NCBI GenBank assembly: GCA_047495785.1
Contig: JBLDXI010000042.1
Span: forward strand, 3,782,001 to 3,846,000
Length of the DNA stretch: 64,000 bases
Reading direction: 5' to 3'
Source: Lepidodermella squamata
Lineage: Eukaryota; Gastrotricha
Shown: positions 22,822 to 34,251 of the stretch, in pieces
How the letters are laid out: every line of letters starts with the position of its first letter
Numbering within the stretch: position 1 is the first letter of the stretch
Position numbers and translations under genes: made by a program
The notes under the pieces: model-generated
Told to the model about the DNA's origin: nothing
What the model saw: the letters and a program-made list of their open reading frames with translations, nothing else
Database searches by the model: none

Positions 22822-24993
22822 ATGGCGGCCAATGTGGCTGAAAATGGTAAATCCGATGTGCAGATTGATCAAAACGAACCGGCTTTATCTGTTGGAAACA
22901 AACGAATCAGGCTGTTCAACCTCGCGATGAGTGCTTTAGTTTTTTTCCTAATTTTCGCGGCTTTTGCTACTGCTGGCATGATTTCAGTAGGTCAAAACTG
23001 CTTGCTTACTTGAAATTTTGGAATTTCGGTAAATTTCAGAAAAATGTTATGAACTCAATAGCGGAGGAGACCAATGGCGAGTACAACGCTGATTCATTTG
23101 TGGGATCTGCGATCATTGCGTTGGTGAATGCAGCCTCAAGTTGGTTCATCCCTGCTATTGTTGCCTTAATTGGTCTACGGGCTGCGATGTTTATCGGAGC
23201 TTTAACCCATGGGTAAGGATGTACATTCAGGAGTAGGAATAGAAAAACATACCTTCCTATTAGTGAGGCCTTAGTAATGGTGATTGGATATGGACTAGGA
23301 ACGATTGAACCTTAGAAAGAAATAGGTATCTCGAGAAGGAACCTTTCTTAGGAATAGGAATGAGAGCCTATTCGTAAATTGGGATATAAATGGCAAACCG
23401 ACTATAGGAAACCGTAGGAATGGGAACTTCAATTGGACCTTGGATAGGAATTTCAGGATAGGATAGGATAGGATGGATGGTAACCTGAATCTTGGATGCT
23501 AAGCTAATAGGAACTTGAATACTTTGACTGGGGACATGCCTGGTCAATGGTCAGGATAAACGGGGATAGGGAATGAATTCTATCAGAGATAGAACTTATA
23601 TTTGCTATTTTTGCAGAATTTATGTTGCTCAATTCCTATACCCCACGGTATGGGCCTTTTACGCCTCTTCCGTCCTAATGGGACTAGGCTCCTCGTTGCT
23701 ATGGACTGCGCAAGGCAGTTTCCTCACCGCCAATTCCAGTCCAGAAAGAATCGGTCGCAATTTCGCGCTGTTCTTCGGAATTCTCAACTGCGCAACCCTC
23801 CTTGGCAATTTGCTCGAATTTTTTGTACTCGAAGGCTACGACAAATTCGATGCAAGAATCCGGCTGATCCTTTACGGAACTTTCACGGTCTCTGTTATGC
23901 TAGCTACCCTTCTCGTTATTTCACTGAGGCGATCACCAGCAGCTAGTGTATCAACAGCGAAATCTGAAAAATTGTCGACAGTGGGCAAAATGAGACAAGC
24001 TTTCCTAAGAGCTGTCAAACTTTGGGGCAGTCGAAGGGCACTGTACCTGAGCATAACAGCCCTATACGCTGGGATGAACATGTCATTTTTCAGCGGCATC
24101 TACCCGGCTTGCGTTGGGCAAAACACGAATTTTCAAGATTCGAAATCGCTAATTGGCTTAGTAGGCATCGCAATAGCATGCGGTGAGATCATAAGTGAGT
24201 ACCACATGCTTTTCATGACAAAAATAAAATTGAAAAAATAAGTAAAAAATAATATAAGTACCTGAATTGAATTGATTAAAATTTAAAAATTTCGGGTTTA
24301 TGATCAATTTGAATTTTTTAAAATTTGAATCGATTATTAAAAATTTTCAAAAATATATTGAAATTGAGTGAAATGGTTTGAAATTTAAAAAACATAATTT
24401 AAAAAAATTGAAATTTATTTTCTAATTTTTCCACAGCGGGCCTCTCAATCAGTGTGCTTGGCAATGTCGTAAATCGTTACGGCCGGGATCCTGTTCTCGT
24501 CGCTGCTTACGTTGTTCAAATCGTCGCTTATTACCTCGCCTTCCTTAATTTACCGGACGATTGCACGTCAGATGACACTCGTGGCCCAGTTTACATGTCA
24601 TCCCGAACTGTCGCTATCCTCATTGGATTCCTACTCGGTGTTGGCGATTCTAGCCTAACAACGCAAATGTACGCCCTGATAGGGTTCCTATACCCGGATG
24701 AAGAAACATCACCAGCAGCTTTTGCCCTGTTCGGATGCACTTTCAGTATAGGATCCGCCCTAGCTTTCATCTACGCCAACATTTCGCTCAAGTTCGTTTC
24801 ATGTTAAATTTACGAATTTTTAATTAATTTTGTTGAAACTTTCAGGTGGCAATTGTTGATGTTGGTGTTAGCCTCAACTGCTGGACTAGCCTGTTTTCTA
24901 TTGGTTGAACTGCCTCTGTCAAAGCCCAAGAAATTATATGCGAAAAACTCTGAAGGGACTAATATGAGCTTGTTATCTCAAACAGAAAAATGA
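22822..24993 (+). CDS. UNC-93-like membrane protein of the MFSD11 type (major facilitator superfamily)
   Basis: Exons 22822-22986, 23040-23212, 23617-24194, 24437-24791 and 24846-24993 encode 472 residues with consistent phases. The ATG at 22822 is chosen; an N-terminal polar tail leads into TM1 (LVFFLIFAAFATAG). Family-typical segments are YPTVWAFYASSVLMG, LLWTAQGSFLT and IGRNFALFFGILNCATLLGNL (exon 3), then a loop and the C-terminal half with PDEETSPAAFALF and WQLLMLVLAST. Together these resemble MFSD11 more than UNC93B. C. elegans UNC-93 is a subunit regulating a two-pore potassium channel; MFSD11 substrates are not established. A polyadenylation signal AATAAA lies at 25010-25015. The gene is convergent with the next one, whose stop is only 143 bases away. 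Intron 2 is long (404 bases) and repeat-filled. Confidence 0.88.
23213..23616 (+). repeat. ATAGGAA/GGATA-rich simple repeat filling intron 2 of the MFSD11-like gene
   Basis: Many imperfect copies of TAGGAA, GGAATAGGA and GGATAGGATAGGATAGGAT (densest at about 23455-23475) make up most of this intron, while the other introns of the gene are 53-242 bases. A microsatellite expansion is the simplest reading. Confidence 0.7.
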
Positions 24994-25135
24994 TTAATAA
25001 TATATTTTCAATAAATTTCAAATTAAATTCGATGAGATCGAAACTTTATTTCTCCACATGACTGAATGGCACGAACAAAAATCACGAATACCATCTCAAC
25101 AAGAAAAGTTAAATATATATTTTTTTGCTTCATTA

Positions 25136-26979
25136 TTATTGAAGTTGAACGGCATTAACTGCGTTCGAAAAATTAGGGCAGTTATATGTAATTAAAACAG
25201 TCGCGTTAACAGTTCGCCTCGCTTTGCCGTAGTCTAACCGGCCCTGGCGTAAAATTTCATTGCAAGACTCGACACTGGAGTCCACTTGCCTTGAGCTATT
25301 GACGATACTTAGGGAAGGGTAAATAGGCAACCCGCATAGCAACGTGGCGCCTTGTTCGGGGTTTTGAAGCCAATCTGGCTCGACAAGGTTCGAAAAATAA
25401 GAGCTCGGATCTGATGTTTCGCAAAGGTGTTTTCCAGTAAGGGACGAAACCTAGAAAAAAATTCATATAAATTCTCGAAAAAATTCAAAATTAAAATCTT
25501 ACGTATAAAGGTTCGTTGTAGACGTCGTAGAAGTTACCAGCTATTCTAGAAAGCTTTGCCAGCATTGATTGACGTGGGCAGTAAGCTGGTGCAGGCAGTT
25601 TATAGCTGAAAAATAGGAATTTAATTTTTTCCAGGGTTTATGAAGTATTTTTACCCCATGCAGATGCTTGTGATTGTTTCCAGTGCTGACATTGGCCATA
25701 AAGATTCTTTCATAGCCACGTCTTCCTTAGCGAACAGACTCGTCCAAGACCAAGGTAGGAAAAAAATTGAGCCGGAATTGTATTGGGTGAGCAATAGGCA
25801 AGCTAGATCTTGAACGGCAGGGTTACCTGAAATTTAAAACAAAATTAATTTTTTTGAAAATTAATGAAGAATTCAACTCACAATCGGCGTTTTTATCCGA
25901 CGAAAATTTCCAAGGCATTTGGCGCTTTTTGCGAATATTAACAGGCCTCACATTTTGTTTATCGAAATAGGCGATGGTCAAATTAGCTTGATGAGCCACG
26001 TTGTTGATGGTCGAATTTTCGTTGAAAGTGCTATTCTTCTCCAGAACCGCAACGACAGGGTCCGAAGTTGTCGATAAAGGATTGAAGGTCGTAGTTGTTG
26101 TCACGTGACCAGCGTTTCTGCCCCTCGAATGCTTCCTAAAATGCCCCATTTTATCGTCTCTCAACACATTTTGAGGCGGCTGGAACGGGTGCATCATTCG
26201 AGATAGGCGAATCGGTAATTTTGGCCGTAACGGGCGGGAAAAAATCCATGGAACCGGCGCGAGTTCTTGGTAGTGATGTTGCGGCTCCAGAATAACGGGG
26301 ACAGCAGCATATACTGGCGGGGTTGTACTTATTCCAGTTGGCTCTTCAACATCCTGATGAATCACCTGGTACTCGATAACCTCGAACGGTTCCGGGATTT
26401 TAACCGGTTGCGTTGTAGTAGTCGAAGTTGTAGCTTCGGTTGTTTCGGTAACCGGCTCCGGGGTGGTTGTTACAGGGTTCCTAAACAACTCGCCCGTGTT
26501 AACGAGTTTAACCCAATCAATATTTTTCGCCGTTTGTCCAGTTTCGCTGTTTTGAGTCATTTTCGTGTAGGGAGTAATTTTTTGAATTAATAACCGATTT
26601 TTCCAGGCTGAACGAAGGGCGACAAATAGGTGTTCGCTTCTCACCCCGCCGAAATCTGGCTCGCCCAATTTCGAAAGGGAGTCCCGTAAAATTCTACCAA
26701 AATTTTCGTAATGGGTCCGGATGGCTAGTATCGTCTCAGCATGATTTGCACTATGGGCGTTGAAAACTGAATCTAAAATAAATTCGATTTATTAATTGCG
26801 TGAAAAATGTCCGTTTCTAGGTCAAACTCACTGTGCATGGTGTGTTTCAATCCAACGGGCATATTTTGAATAGAATCAGCCGATAAGTACATCCAATACG
26901 CTGCCGATCCAACCGGGCCTTCGATAACGTGTAACAACAACAATAGGGTGGCCAAATAGGGCCACGGTGAAAACCACAT
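25136..26979 (-). CDS. Secreted precursor of unknown family with Thr/Pro-rich region and RKKR site
   Basis: Exons 26979-26832, 26772-25882, 25826-25655, 25605-25503 and 25450-25136 join in frame to 542 residues. A hydrophobic signal peptide (MWFSPWPYLATLLLLLHV) starts the protein. About residues 50-120 look helical, followed by a Thr-rich stretch (TTTPEPVTETTEATTSTTTT) and a Pro/His-rich region. A dibasic NIRKKRQ motif near residue 335 looks like a furin site. The C-terminal part (about 200 residues) has eight cysteines and several N-glycosylation sequons, and could be the mature chain. I do not recognise the family. A secreted structural or signalling precursor is possible; no function is claimed. 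Confidence 0.75.
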
Positions 26980-27607
26980 GGTTTTCGAAAAATAATAATA
27001 ATAATGTGTGTTTTTCAGGTTGAAATTCGACAGAGTCAAAAACGAGGCTTTTTCTTGTATGTTGTTTGAGATGTCACCGCATGCCGAAACAATAACAATA
27101 TTATGTATCAGCAGCCGAGCGTGCGATTTCAGCTCACCTTTGGCAAACAACGGCGCCTACAAAAGAAGCCGTCATGGCAATTACGAAATTTCGCACATTT
27201 TAAATTGTCGACGCGCCATCTAAAATAATGTAACAAAAATAGACAGAAAATTTTTCGCGCAAGTAACTATATATATTGCTGCTCTGTTCGGTGGGATGAA
27301 ACTCATGATGAGCCGCAATATGATGGTTGCATGTGTGAGTAGTCACCGAGTGAGCGAGCGAGCGAACGGGTGTGCGAGTGTGTGCGGTTGAAATAAAAAC
27401 AAGGTCATCGTGTTTGCACGCTTCAAGGTGCGAGAAGCGCGCACTTCTAGTACCATATGCCGAGTTTGTTCAAAGCTCATCATCGGTAAAATATTATTAC
27501 CGTGTTATTTGTCAACATTTACCTGTCTATTTATCAACTCACAACTTGCCAGCTTAATAATTAACACAATAGCTTATATTTGACAATTTGATTTCAATTC
27601 TTCAAAT
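26980..27607. other. Intergenic; holds a GAGCGAGC/GTGTGCGAG microsatellite at about 27346-27386
   Basis: Between the 5' end of the secreted precursor and the 3' end of the first cystatin-like gene. Only the short GAGCGAGC-type repeat stands out; open frames here have no recognisable features. Confidence 0.5.
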
Positions 27608-28754
27608 TTATTGAAGCCACTCAATAATGTCGAAAACGAGGCAAAACACGAAAATAACAGCTGAGAATTTAGTCTTCTCCGCATTATTGCTTCTCGCATT
27701 GGGGAATAGGAATTTGTCTCCTCCGGGCAAAAATCTTGCGAAATATCGAACAGGGTCATTGCGTTTTTTGTTCAGCTGAAAGCCAGCTAATTGGGCTGGG
27801 CTGTCCGAGGCCGGTTGAAATTCTTGAATTCGAAAATGAACGTAGTCTGTGCCGTTCAGAAGAACCTACGATTTTTACAAAAATTAAATTTCAATTAAAT
27901 TTCAAAATTAAATTTCGAAATTCAAAAATTTCAATGAATAGGCCATTTGAATGAATGCTAGGTATTCATCATAACAATGTTGGAAATTTAAAATTTTCCA
28001 TTTTTTCAAAAAATGTCGAATACAATTTCAAAAATTTCAAATTTATATCTTTTTGGTAAATTCATTAACAAATTTGAAGATTTTATGAGCTAGTTACCTT
28101 GACAAAATAAACAATGACTTTGCCCTCAAGGTCCGACACTTCTTTGAACGAAATCGCCTCGAATTCTTTTGTCGCTTTCCCGTTAATAACATTGAAAGCC
28201 GGCATGACCTGCCCGACCAAATCGTTCATTTTTCTCGTCGCTAATTTCGGTTCAGCTTTGTTAAGCTGTTCAATCCTGCCCAGCAGCTCGTTCGATTCGC
28301 CGCTAAATGGCTCTAATTTATCCAATATTGTCAGATCGGGTCGATAGGCCTGAAGTTGGGGACCGGCTTCTTCGAATAATCCCCTAACTCGGGGCGGATC
28401 GTCGTGAATTCGGAGGTGATAAACTAGGTCATCACGCCGATCTAATCGCACCTTGACAATATAGTTTTTCCCAACAACTTCGTCCTAAAAAAAATAAAAA
28501 ATTGAAAAAAAATTAAATTATTCCTCGAAATCTATTACTTGAGAAATGTAGCTGATTGCTTCCAATCGATTGTGGTTTCGATGCCCGGCTTTAGCGGCAA
28601 AATCCTTGTCAATAGCATCGACCATAGTCTGAACTCCGTCTACATTTTCCACCGACTTCTCCCGGCTGTAATACGCCTGTTGAACGGCGTAACAGCTGAA
28701 AATCGCGAATTTTGAAGAGAGGCAGATAGTAATAAAAATTATTGAGACTCGCAT
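27608..28754 (-). CDS. Two-domain secreted cystatin-like protein A
   Basis: Exons 28754-28539, 28484-28098 and 27865-27608 give 286 residues. The signal peptide is MRVSIIFITICLSSKFAIFS. Domain 1 spans exon 1 and the start of exon 2: LEAISYISQ joins DEVVGKNYIVKV at the splice junction, a QxVxG-like site with one extra residue, then HLRIHDDPP. Domain 2 (end of exon 2 plus exon 3) has FEAISFKEVSDLEGK..YFVKV and HFRIQEF, lacking a proper QxVxG. The C-terminus is hydrophobic (FSAVIFVFCLVF), possibly a GPI signal or membrane anchor. The stop codon lies within CAATAAA, which also supplies a polyadenylation signal. Cystatins inhibit papain-type cysteine proteases by inserting QxVxG into the active site; both loops look altered here, so inhibitory activity is doubtful. 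Confidence 0.82.
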
Positions 28755-29087
28755 GATTTTTCATCTATAATAATAACGCAAATGCGTTTTTCCTCATTTG
28801 TTGATGATGCTGATGATTCGGCACCTTGCAATGCGCTTCAGCCGGTGCTTTTGTAAACCAATATCGACGGTTTTATATTGTTATTTTAAGGCCGATTCAA
28901 CGCCATTATCAGTGTTGGATAACGGACTATATGATGGGGCAATTTTTTTATATTAACCTGTACCTATGTTTATTTTAAGGTAATGCTTCATTATCGTCCG
29001 AAAGCTGATTACCCAAGGCAGAACCACGTGATGATGCGATGATAAGAATTTTTATTGATAGTTTTTTTTGTAAAATAGTGCGAATTA

Positions 29088-30424
29088 TTAAAGAATGTAG
29101 GCAACAAGCAACAGAGCATGAGGTAGTAGTCGAAATTGATTTGATGGCGCCGAAGATTCGAGCATCATTGAGGCAGCTGGACTTTCGAGCTTGGGCAAAT
29201 ATTTTGCGAAGTAAACGATGGGTTCGTCGATTTTTTTCCGGAATTGATAGCCCAACAGCTCAGCATTGCTAAAGGCTTCGTGGGGATATTCGTGGATGCG
29301 CAGGTGAGCACACAAGGAGGCGTCGCCATTAATTCGAACCTTTATTACAAAAAAAAAATTTAAAATTTAAAAACTTCGAATTTTTTTTTTTTTATAATTT
29401 CGTTGTTTTGCTATTTTAACAGATCTAGAATATAAAAAAGCATAAATTTAGATATTTCTTATCGTTACGGCGAAAAAACAGCAACTTCGCGAAACAGCGA
29501 ATGCGACAAAACAGCAAATTTTTTATTTCGCGACAAAACAGCGAAAACTTTCTATGTAAAAAGGTGCATCGTGTTTCTGCTGTTATGTCGCAAGTTTAAA
29601 AGTTGCTGTTTTGTCGCGTTTGCTGTTATGACGGTCTGCCTTCTTATCGTGTCCCAATTTTTTAAAAAAAATTTTAAATTTCAAGGGTGAGTGCGAAATT
29701 ATTCTAAAAATTATCTGAAAATTAATTCTTATTAATTATGAAAATTCAGAATTTTGTTGCGGTCGAATAATCAATTAATTTCCCCTAACCTTGACGAAAT
29801 AAGCTGGGTGCTGGAATAGTCCACCTTGATCTGACATGACCTTGAAAGAAATTGCTTCAAATTGGCGTATCGTAATGCCACTCATATCTTCAAATTTATG
29901 AATCACATCAGCCACCAAGGCGCCAACTTGGCGCATTACAGGCGACTTTGCTTTTTGCCTGTTGAACAGCTGAATTTGACTGAGCAACTCCTCAGACTCG
30001 GCTTCGAACGCATCGAGCTGATCGTAAGGCGACAAATCAGGCCGATACGCTTGAATGAACGGGCTGTCGTCCTCGAAAAACGGCCGCGGGTCGTGGATTC
30101 TAATATGAGCAATTTTGCCAGCTTTTCCAAATTTCACCTTGACAATATAGGTGATGCCAAGGGCTTCCTGGATAATCAAAATAAAATTATAAAAAAAATC
30201 AAGAGAAAATAACTCACCATTGCGATGTAACTAATCGCTTGAAAACTGTGCTTTCCATTTAAATTTGTGAAATTGAAAAATCTGGATTTAACTATCTCGA
30301 GCAAATCTTGAACTCCATCGCCGTCGTGGACAGGTTTTTCGTGGCCAAAACTGCGTGAATTTTGTCCCAAAATCGCGTTGTCCGTTAGAATTATCGTAAA
30401 AATCAGCGATATTTTAAGAATCAT
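29088..30424 (-). CDS. Two-domain secreted cystatin-like protein B
   Basis: Exons 30424-30218, 30167-29790 and 29339-29088 give 278 residues with the same phase-0 introns as its paralogs. The signal peptide is MILKISLIFTIILTDNAILG. Domain 1 has FQAISYIAM joined to EALGITYIVKV, so the Gln of QxVxG is replaced by Met. Domain 2 has FEAISFKVMSDQGG..YFVKV and CAHLRIHEYPHE. A hydrophobic tail LLPHALLLVAYIL ends the protein. The cystatin fold is recognisable from the AISY/F...YIVKV...LRIH pattern, but neither inhibitory loop is canonical. Intron 2 (450 bases) contains an inverted array of ACAGC-type minirepeats. Confidence 0.8.
29463..29640. repeat. Inverted minirepeat cluster in intron 2 of cystatin-like gene B
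   Basis: At least four copies of GCGACAAAACAGCAA-like units occupy 29466-29555, and three reverse-complement copies (TTGCTGTTTTGTCGC type) occupy 29573-29635, so the segment can fold back. It may be a decayed foldback element. No clear target duplication was found. Confidence 0.6.
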
Positions 30425-30959
30425 ATTTAGTAGCTGTAAAACGCATGTTTTTCACTTGTATAATACATTATATGGCCAGGTTTTTATCTGATTAAGTACC
30501 GAGACCGGTTTGTTTTAGGCGCATACATAATATGAGATAAATCGGCTCAGATGCGCTGTTAATAATGTAACAGGGCGGGCTGATGATGAATATTTTTGAG
30601 CGATGATGTGCGCTTTTTGCCCATGCGATGCATGTGCGCGTTATCTCGTGGGATGTTAAGCATCAAGCCTGAAGCGTATATTTTACGCCCGTTATCATCG
30701 ATACAGGAAGGCCTAAAACAATCGTTAAGCATGGAAATAGGTTGTTCCTTAATCGAAGCTATTATCTTATGATTTATCCCCAAAGATAATTTTTTCAAGA
30801 AAATAATGGCTCAGAGAAATTGTGTTTTAGCATTGATCAGCGCTTCAAAAAAATTGGGACAATTTTCACTATAAGAATTATCGATTTTTCGGCTGTTTTC
30901 TTTACGCTGTCTCAGATTTGATAATAAACTTTCAATTATTTTTATTTTCGAGTTCACGA

Positions 30960-32134
30960 TTATTTATTCATTCCAATGTAATAAAATAAACATAAAAATT
31001 GGCAGTATATCAATGGGCTATGTACATTATTTATCAAGGCTGGCGATATAGCTGCGGTTGGTGACGAAGACGATGACGAAATTTGAAAGGATAGCATCGG
31101 TTCAAAGTACGGCAGGTATTTAGCAAAATATTCAATTTTATCGTCATGCGATCGGCGAAACTGAACACCAGTCAGTCGCGAGTTACCGCTACAACCCGGC
31201 AGCGGCTCGTGAATTCGCATATGTACGATTTCATCGTCATCCAGTGACACCTAAAATGAAAAAATACATGATTAAATAAGAAAATTGTTACACTAGAATT
31301 TTCAAAGAGATTATATGAATATTAAAATTAAATTGAAAAAAATTGAAAATTTTTGAAATTCACTTTTTGAAATATTTAAACTTTTTAATTAAATTAACTA
31401 AATTAGCTAAATTTAATTAAATTTTAATTATGAGTGCACAAATGAGGGTAAAAAATTAGCAAATTCAAATCTTTGGATCTTTGAATAAAATGGAATATCC
31501 CAAATTTCACCTTAACAAAGAAAACATTGTGCCAGAATCGGCCGCCTTCGTCCAGCGCAGTCTTGAAGCTAATCGCATCAATAATTTCACGCGTCGCTCT
31601 GTTGTAGAGCCGATGAAAATCCGGCATTATGCGCTCCACCATTTGCACGATGTTATACCCAGCCGTAAGTGGTAGCATCGCGTTTATATCTGGAATTTGA
31701 TTGAAAAAATCTAGCGTCTCAGGGTCGAAAGGTTCCAGTTCATCGGTTGATTTCAGACCGGGTCGATACGCTTGAATAACCGGATTGCGGTCGAAATAAG
31801 GCCACGCGTCGAAAATTCGAAGATGAACATAGCTACCGTCGTCATCTCTTCTCACTTTTACAACAAAATTTGTACCTAAAACCACCTGAGAAAATTTTTA
31901 GATAATTTTATAAATATTTAATTTTTTTACCTGGCTTCGGAAACTTATTGCTTTTAAACTTGGAGAAGCATCAGGCTGGCTGAGTAATTTGAAATATTCC
32001 TTCTCCACTGAATCAACTATTTCTTGAATGCCATCGCCCTCCTCGACCAACTTCTCAGGCCCGAAAGCTGACGGCCTCAAAATGCTGCTACTGGTAACTG
32101 TTAGAAAGTTGATGGCCAAAGTCAATAAAATCAT
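30960..32134 (-). CDS. Two-domain secreted cystatin-like protein C
   Basis: Exons 32134-31931, 31885-31511 and 31250-30960 give 289 residues. The start at 32134 yields a signal peptide (MILLTLAINFLTV); an upstream in-frame ATG at 32284 lies inside a repeated palindrome and was not used. Domain 1 keeps a canonical loop: FRSQ joins VVLGTNFVVKV across intron 1, giving QVVLG, followed by HLRIFDAWP. Domain 2 has IDAISFKTALDEGGRF..FFVKV and HMRIHEPLPG, without QxVxG. The C-terminal tail has a Ser run and a hydrophobic end. Likely at least a one-headed cysteine protease inhibitor. Confidence 0.82.
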
Positions 32135-34251
32135 TCCTATATATAAGAATAAACGCTGATGTGAGGTTTCACGGCGTCTTTTGATGATCGATTTGGTTGG
32201 TGTTAATTGGACTGCGGTAGAAAATGGAGAAGGGGCAATTGTAGGTAATGAATCCTTAACACATTGACTGTTATATACACACATGTGTGTATAAGTTTAC
32301 TATATAGTGCCCCATATACACACATGTGTGTATAGATCGCTATCTCCATTACCATGAGGGTGGGATGAGTCAAATTGACAGGTTTACCTAATTATTGGGC
32401 CTAGATCAATAATCTGCCATCAGATTCGGACCATCACTCACAGAAATAGGTGATTTTAAAAATCGATAATTATCGATATCGATTTCGATACCAAAACAAT
32501 TTTTCCGAATTTTTTAATTATCACCACTGGAAAGAGCATATTCGATTTTACTTAAAACAGGTGAATGATCAACAATTAAACAAAATTCCATTTAGAGAAA
32601 AAATCGTCATTTTTCAAGCTGATGTTTTATCCAGCATTTTTTACAGACGGCTATTAGGCATGTCTGACAAAATTCTGATGTCGCTTTTCTTAGGCCGAGT
32701 CTTTTACAAAGCTGACAATCTGTTCGTTTTCTTCGGCCATCAGGTCCTCGTTCTTCTTTCACCTTCCTTATAGAAATTCCGGCGAGAAATCCCGCGCACG
32801 CTTTGTTTGTTTAGCTCTTGACATTGATTGGTTGACAACAATGATACAAATTTCAAATCAAAATTTGAAAATGAACTCAACAAAACCAAATTCACACTTG
32901 TGTGAATAGTATTCTAGAAAACGTTCATTGCAACATATGTCGGCTCACCACATACACACATGTGTGTAATTCACACAAACATCCATGTACACCATACACA
33001 CATGTGTGTATTTACAAAAATCGTTATTACGTAATAAACGTGACGATCCGGATTTTTTGATATGTGCCAAAACTTTTGTATTGATGTCCTCTATCGATTA
33101 AGAAAAAAAAATGGGGGGGTGTCTGAAAAGTGCATTTTTGCAAAACCCCCAGGAGCCAGTGTGTTAAAAAAAACAACCGGCATCAAGTTTCCTATAAGGG
33201 CCTTTTTTGTCTAATTGGGTATAGGGTGAGAAAAAAATAAGAAATATACTTAAATGAATGAAAAACTGCTCAGCTCCTATCAGTATAGATAAATGTTCTG
33301 TTTCAGAGATCTTCGGCGGCTAGCGTGATTATTTTAAGTTAGGATATCCGACCATCATCTGTGTTTTACGGGAAGGAAATACAAACGTTTAAAAGATCGA
33401 TGAATCCTAATACCTTTTATCACGGCGCCGAGTGACACTTTATCCCTATTGTCCATGGTTATAATTTCGAAATATTTTGCGGTAAAAAAATCGAATTATA
33501 AGCATTTAATTCCCATACGTATAACTCTTGCCAGGGGATAGCAGACGCTTTTTTCCGCTCAATTGTTTGCTTTTTTAACGAGCAATAAAATCGATCGATT
33601 TATATGCAAAATTATTTAGTTGTTGGCAACTATGTCAGTGATAAAATTAAATTAACTGAATTAAAAAAAGGTTTTTTTTAATTATTAAAATTGTTTTATT
33701 TTAAATTAACATTTTAAGGAGTCTTCAATATTGGCCGAAGAAAATTTCAAATATCTCAAAATCAATATATATCTTTGGCGACTTGGTGCTCAAATGTTGA
33801 GCGAAAAATTGAGCATCGTTAAAAATGGAAAGAAACATTATTGCGAATAAAATTTTAATAAGGGCCTCAAATGCCATATTAATGATATTTTCAATAAGAA
33901 CTCTCTTACCTGGTCGATGGAGCGTGCTAACCGAAATAGGTCATTACGACGGATCTCTGATGGGAAAATCGTTGAAATAAACACATTACTAGACGTCGAT
34001 TTCAGTTCACGAAAACAATCGGATCGATAACGGCTTACCATCTAATCCGTAAAGCCTCAAAAGATGCCGAACCTCATTTCTCATCATTCATCCACAGCGA
34101 AAAACAAGAATTTCAGTCAATATTTCGAGAAATATTTCATTATTTATTATTTTAAAATTTATATCAAGGTAAATAACAATAAATTAGGGCCCATCTTGGG
34201 AAAGTAAGGAATTTTTGAAAATGATGGAAAAAGTTCAAATTGCGCGTTTTC
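32135..34251. other. 2.1-kb spacer between cystatin-like genes C and D, with palindrome repeats
   Basis: Apart from the four TACACACATGTGTGTA palindromes (separate entry) this is A/T-rich. A minus-strand open frame at 33838-34041 begins with ATG and ends near a GTAAGA donor, but no matching exon was found, so it is not called. Confidence 0.45.
32276..33010. repeat. Four perfect TACACACATGTGTGTA palindromes upstream of cystatin-like gene C
   Basis: Identical 16-base palindromes occur at 32276-32291, 32317-32332, 32953-32968 and 32995-33010, as two close pairs about 0.65 kb apart. Each contains the E-box-like core CACATGTG. They lie 140-880 bases upstream of the gene C start codon on its promoter side. 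Either transcription-factor sites or ends of short repeated elements. Confidence 0.7.

Noticed and set aside
27346-27386. GAGCGAGC-type repeats as a possible CRISPR-like or regulatory array
   Set aside because: It is a short imperfect microsatellite without spacers, and the window is eukaryotic.
32135-32284. Upstream in-frame ATG at 32284 extending cystatin-like protein C by 50 residues
   Set aside because: The ATG lies inside a repeated CACATGTG palindrome and the extension would bury the signal peptide; the start at 32134 is more natural.
33838-34041. Minus-strand 67-codon open frame with a possible GTAAGA donor between cystatin-like genes C and D
   Set aside because: It has no cystatin features or signal peptide, and no partner exon in a compatible phase was found.
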